From contig CAZWAR010000001.1 in the NCBI GenBank assembly GCA_964631965.1, forward strand, positions 25,296 through 89,295: 64,000 bases of DNA, written 5' to 3'. The notes under the pieces were generated by a model. It did not search any database. It had not been told where the DNA came from and saw only the letters and a program-made list of their open reading frames with translations. A program made the position numbers and the translations under genes. The stretch comes from CAIQPS01 sp964631965 (GTDB lineage Bacteria; Actinomycetota; Thermoleophilia; RBG-16-64-13). Positions 60,321-64,000 of the stretch are shown here, piece after piece (within the stretch, counting starts at the first letter, position 1; every line of letters begins with the position of its first letter).

Positions 60321-61517
60321 TCACCAGGCCGCCGCTCCCTCCAGCCTGAGAAGCTCCTTCATGGCCCGCTCAGCTACCTCCAGCTGGTCGGGCGTCGGCT
60401 CCGACGTCGTGAGCGTGCGCTGGATAAGCCTGCCGGGCGACAGCATCAGCCGGGCAGCCAGGGAATCGCCGTGCCGAGTGGCCCAGCGCAGGCCCTCCAG
60501 AGCCGCCCCCAGGCTCACAGCACCGGCGAGCGCCTGACTGGTCGGCGACATCCGCCCTTTCGCGCCCCGACGCAACAGCAGATTGACCGCGACGGTGCTG
60601 AGCAGCAACGGTCCCACCAGGTTCGAACCGCAGCGCTCGTGCTCCTTGGGAGCAGAGGCGGCAGCGGATGCGGTTATGGCGCCGGCGGCGCCCGACTCCC
60701 GCTCGGCCGCGGTTCCTGCCCCGCCGGCACCCCGGCGAGCGCCGCGCCTCGACCGCATGCCGGCAGCGGCGCGAAGCTCCGCTTCGCGCCCCCCGATCAC
60801 CTTGTGCTCGGCGCCGTGATAGCCGGAGATCTCCGAGTTCTTGAGCGACAACACGGCCGGTACGAAGGCGGCCATCGCAGCCCCGGCTTCCTGCGCGACG
60901 GCCGACTTCGGGCCCACGGCCCGCACCGTCTCGGTGGCGGCGAAGGCCGTCGCCAGCGCCATGGCCACCCGGCCACCCTCGAGGGGCAGCTCGGCCTGGG
61001 GCATGCGCATCTTCACCTGGGCCACAACGAGAAGGGTCTCCGCGAAGCGGGCCAGTCCGCGCAGCAGGGGCAGCCCCTGATACTCTTCCACTCGGAGCGA
61101 CCGCGCCTCGGCCCCGCGGGCCTGCTCGGCAGCCGCCGCGCTTCGGGTGGGCGCCTCGCCCGGGCCAGACGGCGCACCTCGGTCCGGCGCCGCGCTGCCC
61201 GCAGCCGCCGCGCTCCCCTCCCGCACCCCGCCTCCAGCGGGTCGCCTCGCTGTTCCGCTCCACGATCCCCCCGACGGCAGGTGCGTCTTGCGGCCGGAAG
61301 CCACACGGATGTTGCCGTTCTTCTCTCTCACAGCTGCAGCCCAGTGGTCGTCGGAGACGAGCACCAGGCCGTTCCTGAGCGCGATGCCGCCCATCCGGGG
61401 CAGCACCTCTCCAGTGGGGGTGACCCACCCGACGAGGTCGCCCGAAGCCACCAGCCGTGCTCTGTCGGCGTGCCGGTCCTGCCCGGCGCCGCTGGTCTCG
61501 GTGTCGTTGTCGTTCAT
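60321..61517 (-). CDS. DUF1385 membrane protein
   Basis: 398 residues. The DUF1385 hallmarks are kept: GGIALRNGLVLVSDDHWAAAVRE near the start, GLPLLRGLARFAETLLV, SGYHGAEHKVIGGRE (the HGAEHKVI motif) and HERCGSNLVGPLLLSTVAVNLLL, with four membrane-like segments. Members are conserved across Firmicutes and actinobacteria, often near prfA or rpmE, with unknown role. Two Ala/Gly-rich insertions (about residues 95-135 and 255-300) are unlike the family. ATG at 61517 follows GGGAG; the start overlaps the MFS gene stop by four bases, so the two are coupled. Confidence 0.87.
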   Translation of the reverse strand: MNDNDTETSGAGQDRHADRARLVASGDLVGWVTPTGEVLPRMGGIALRNGLVLVSDDHWAAAVREKNGNIRVASGRKTHLPSGGSWSGTARRPAGGGVREGSAAAAGSAAPDRGAPSGPGEAPTRSAAAAEQARGAEARSLRVEEYQGLPLLRGLARFAETLLVVAQVKMRMPQAELPLEGGRVAMALATAFAATETVRAVGPKSAVAQEAGAAMAAFVPAVLSLKNSEISGYHGAEHKVIGGREAELRAAAGMRSRRGARRGAGGAGTAAERESGAAGAITASAAASAPKEHERCGSNLVGPLLLSTVAVNLLLRRGAKGRMSPTSQALAGAVSLGAALEGLRWATRHGDSLAARLMLSPGRLIQRTLTTSEPTPDQLEVAERAMKELLRLEGAAAW

Positions 61518-63091
61518 GTCTCGCTCCCTGCATTGTCGAGGGCCGCCGCTCCACCGTGGCCCGTGGCCCCGTCGCCGTGCCGCAGCCCCTGTGTGCCACT
61601 TTCTGCGTGCTTCGTGCCCAGAGGGGCCTCGCCCGCTCGGCTCCGTTCCTCGGCCGGCCCACCGATCGAGGCCGCCAGCCCCGCAGCCGCCGCCTCTCCC
61701 GTGGGGTCGCCGCCTTCTTCCACCACTTCCGCAGCCGTCCACGAGGTTCCCGCCGCACCCGGGACGGAGAGACCGCCACCCGCGCTGGAGAGACCGGTGT
61801 AGGCCGCCTGTCTGGCAAGTACCCGTGCGGTGGTCCGGCGCTCACCCGCCTGCGTCGCCCTGACCCAGACCTCGCGCGACCTTCGGGCGGCGCTCCTCTT
61901 GTACGGAAGGTAGAGTAGCAGGGCGATCACCGCTCCGGCTCCGCCGGTCACCCAGAACGCCTCCTTGACCCCGATCGCATTTCCCACGATCCCGCCCATC
62001 ACGAAGCCCAACGCGACCCCCAACTGGCCGAAGCTCGAACGAAGGGCTATCAAACGTCCTTTTTCCGGAGAAGGCGGGATTTCCTGGAACATGGTGATCG
62101 ACGGCACCACCATCCCCACACTGGCGATGCCGGCCAGGCCCATGAGCCCGACGAAGAGCCAGAAGTACCCGGCGAAGCCCACGGCCGCGTAGCAGCAGGC
62201 CACGGTGACCAGAGCCGCCATGAGGTAGCCGTTCTTGTCCCCGGAGAAGTCCATCCGGCTCACCAGGAGCCCGCCCAGGATGAGCCCCACTGCGACGAAC
62301 ACCTCGAGGGTGCTCACGCCCAGCGCCCCCCAGCCGAACACGTCCTGGGCGAGGACGTAGGAGTTGGGGACGCTCATCATGATGGCCCCAATCCCGAACA
62401 CGGCCAGCAGCAGGTTGGTGCGCAGGGCCGGGACTCGCCACAAACGGGCCATGACCGCCGGGGTCCCTCCCATCAGGGTCCGCATGGGGGGAGCCTCACC
62501 CTCGGGGGCTGCCCCCCGCGGCAGCCACATCAGCAGCAGGGCCGACACGATGTAGCTGACGGCGTCGATGGCGAAGGCCAGGGTGTAGCCGGTGATCTCC
62601 GCGCCCAGGATGCTGATAGATGTGATGGCGGCCAGCATGCCCCCCACCAGGTATCCCACGAGTTCCGAACCGTCCCGGGCCACCCCCAGGAAGGCGTTGG
62701 CCTGCACCAGGTTCTTGCGGTCCACCACCTCGCTCACGTACTTGATCTGCCCGGGGTTGAACAGCCCGGAGAAGACACCCATGAGCGCAGCCACCACGTA
62801 GACAAGACCTACCGCCTCCCCGGCGACGAAGGGAAGGGAGAAGATGAGGACCGCCCGCACCAGGTCGGAGCCCACCATGATGTTGCGCGCGCTGTAGCGA
62901 TCGAGGAAGGCGCCTCCCACCCAGGCCGTGACCACCAGGGGGACGGTGGAGGCTGCCATGATGCCCCCCATGTGCAGCACCGACCCGGTGATCCTCAGCA
63001 CCATGACGGCAAGGGCCACCGTCGACATCGATGTACCGATGCTGGACAGCGCCTGCGCGCCGAGGATGCGCCCCACTATGCGGAGTCTCAT
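61514..63091 (-). CDS. Major facilitator superfamily transporter with low-complexity C-terminal tail
   Basis: 525 residues. Twelve membrane segments over about 1-400 (VGRILGAQALSSIGTSMSTVALAV at the start, the loop-2 region GGAFLDRYSARNIMVGSDL, LGVARDGSELVGYLVGGML, and RLIALRSSFGQLGVALGFVMG) mark a drug/metabolite exporter of the enterobactin-exporter/TetA-like MFS type. The last 120 residues are hydrophilic, Gly/Ala/Glu-rich and without family resemblance. Substrate unknown. It precedes the DUF1385 gene and overlaps it by four bases; the HD-GYP gene ends 27 bp upstream of its start. Confidence 0.88.
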   Translation of the reverse strand: MRLRIVGRILGAQALSSIGTSMSTVALAVMVLRITGSVLHMGGIMAASTVPLVVTAWVGGAFLDRYSARNIMVGSDLVRAVLIFSLPFVAGEAVGLVYVVAALMGVFSGLFNPGQIKYVSEVVDRKNLVQANAFLGVARDGSELVGYLVGGMLAAITSISILGAEITGYTLAFAIDAVSYIVSALLLMWLPRGAAPEGEAPPMRTLMGGTPAVMARLWRVPALRTNLLLAVFGIGAIMMSVPNSYVLAQDVFGWGALGVSTLEVFVAVGLILGGLLVSRMDFSGDKNGYLMAALVTVACCYAAVGFAGYFWLFVGLMGLAGIASVGMVVPSITMFQEIPPSPEKGRLIALRSSFGQLGVALGFVMGGIVGNAIGVKEAFWVTGGAGAVIALLLYLPYKRSAARRSREVWVRATQAGERRTTARVLARQAAYTGLSSAGGGLSVPGAAGTSWTAAEVVEEGGDPTGEAAAAGLAASIGGPAEERSRAGEAPLGTKHAESGTQGLRHGDGATGHGGAAALDNAGSET

Positions 63092-63118
63092 AGTCCTACG
63101 AGTTCGCGAAAACGCGAG

Positions 63119-64000
63119 CTATTCCTGGGCACCGGCCGGCTCGTTGGGTAGGTCGCGGAGGAAGCGGTCGCTCGCGAACTCGAGGTCGAAGTCCACCTTG
63201 TGCCCGCTCTGGTAGCGGCGGTCGTGCTTGGAGAGCACGTCGAGGAAGGTCTCCACCACCTTCGGGTCGAACTGGGCGCCGGCGTTCTTGCGCAGCTCGC
63301 CCTTGGCCACACGCACCGGCAGAGCCTTGCGGTAGGGCCGGTCGCTGACCATGGCGGAGTAGCTGTCGGCCACGCAGATGATGCGGCTGAGCAGAGGGAT
63401 CTCCTCTCCCTCGAGCCCGCTGGGATAGCCGGAGCCGTCGTACTTCTCGTGATGGTACAGGACGACCTCGGCCAGCTCGTCGAACTCGTCGATGGTCTTC
63501 AAGATCTTGTGGCCGTTTTGGCAGTGGGTCTCCACCAGCCCCCATGCCTCTCCCTGCAGCCTCCCCGGGTGGTTGAGCACGTCGTCCGGGACTCCGATCT
63601 TGCCCACGTCGTGCACCAGGCTGGCGAGGTGGGTGATGTTCTGCTCGTGTTTGGAGAGAGCCATGGCTTCGGCGATGTCGGTGGCCCAGCGGGCGACGGC
63701 AGCTGAATGGCGGGCGGTGTAGTTGTCCTTGACGTCGAGCGCAGTCACCTGGCTCTTGACGGCCTGCAGGAACAGCTTCTCGTTGCGACGGGCCAGGGCC
63801 TGGTTGCGCTGAGCCAGCTCCCGCTGATGAGCGAAAGCCCGGAAGGCATAGACGAGCCCGAGGACCGGGAGGAGACACATGAGGATGAGCAGGGTGGAGT
63901 ACAGGGTGGAGACCCCACCGCCGCGGAACGCATACACCCGGTAGATGTAGATCAGACCGAGGCTGATGGCCAGGAAGAAGAAGTGGAAGGGGAGGAAGGG
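63119..64000 (-). CDS. HD-GYP domain phosphodiesterase with N-terminal membrane region (partial, runs off the window)
   Basis: The visible C-terminal 293 residues extend open to the window edge, so the N-terminus is missing. The visible part begins in a membrane segment (FHFFFLAISLGLIYIYRVYA), then a second one (LYSTLLILMCLLPVLGLVYAF), a coiled coil (HQRELAQRNQALARRNEKLF) and the HD-GYP domain. The key motifs are intact: THLASLVHDVGKIGVPDDVL (HD), HHEKYDGSGYPSGLEGEEIP (HHE-GYP) and RIICVADSYSAM. It should hydrolyse c-di-GMP or another cyclic dinucleotide. The neighbouring MFS gene may be co-transcribed. Confidence 0.9.
   Translation of the reverse strand, partial: PFLPFHFFFLAISLGLIYIYRVYAFRGGGVSTLYSTLLILMCLLPVLGLVYAFRAFAHQRELAQRNQALARRNEKLFLQAVKSQVTALDVKDNYTARHSAAVARWATDIAEAMALSKHEQNITHLASLVHDVGKIGVPDDVLNHPGRLQGEAWGLVETHCQNGHKILKTIDEFDELAEVVLYHHEKYDGSGYPSGLEGEEIPLLSRIICVADSYSAMVSDRPYRKALPVRVAKGELRKNAGAQFDPKVVETFLDVLSKHDRRYQSGHKVDFDLEFASDRFLRDLPNEPAGAQE

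Noticed and set aside
60600..60640. tRNA T-arm-like string GGTTCGAACC
   Set aside because: It lies inside the DUF1385 coding sequence and no cloverleaf can be built around it.

Overview
The window is a high-GC, densely packed bacterial segment. It has Shine-Dalgarno-led operons, GTG and TTG starts, Thr- and Ala-rich lipoprotein linkers and actinobacterial-style partner-switching stress genes. It fits an actinobacterium, probably a deep or uncultured lineage, but no rRNA or marker gene fixes the taxon. Two runs of exactly 100 N (39827-39926 and 57688-57787) show that it is a scaffold from a draft or metagenome assembly.

Layout. 0.2-4.0 kb: a GAF/PucR regulator and an NAD(P)-binding DUF2867 protein. 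4.3 kb: a BON protein. 4.8-10.8 kb: a histidine utilisation operon (hutH-hutI-ftcD-hutU) whose HutH carries Ala-Cys-Gly where Ala-Ser-Gly normally forms the MIO cofactor. 10.9-17.7 kb: five consecutive potassium-uptake genes (TrkH, TrkA, a KtrA-like and a KtrB-like protein, a KimA-like permease). 17.9-20.4 kb: a divergent membrane pyrophosphatase with its own promoter and a double terminator. 20.9-26.8 kb: rubredoxin, phosphoglycerate mutase, a flavin-type protein, an aminotransferase, an unknown zinc-ribbon protein and a PPC-domain protein.

26.9-33.2 kb: a catabolic-looking group (cupin, orphan branched-chain-type solute-binding lipoprotein, an isochorismatase-fold protein lacking its catalytic triad, a 2-enoate-reductase-type flavoenzyme) divergent from an IclR regulator. 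33.3-37.0 kb: a molybdate locus (modA, then modB-mop-modC-modD) with two matching ModE-type palindromes. 37.3-48.6 kb: an aquaporin, then redox genes on the minus strand (3-hydroxyacyl-CoA dehydrogenase, a second Old Yellow Enzyme, metallo-beta-lactamase-fold hydrolase, flavin-type protein, NuoF/GltD-type flavoprotein) and a three-subunit molybdenum hydroxylase. The molybdate importer and the Mo enzyme are a plausible supply-and-use pair.

48.9-57.6 kb: a HIT protein followed by a stress/partner-switching region: a PP2C remnant, a frameshifted DUF5335 gene, a small hydrophobic protein, three STAS anti-sigma-antagonist-like proteins, an RsbW-like kinase missing the usual G1-box Asp, and an intact PAS/membrane/SpoIIE phosphatase. 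No sigma factor is present. 57.6-60.1 kb: an 11-bp minisatellite broken by an assembly gap, then two lipoproteins with similar leaders. 60.3-64.0 kb: DUF1385 and MFS genes overlapping by 4 bp, and an HD-GYP protein cut by the window edge.

No tRNA, rRNA, CRISPR array, transposase or phage gene was seen.
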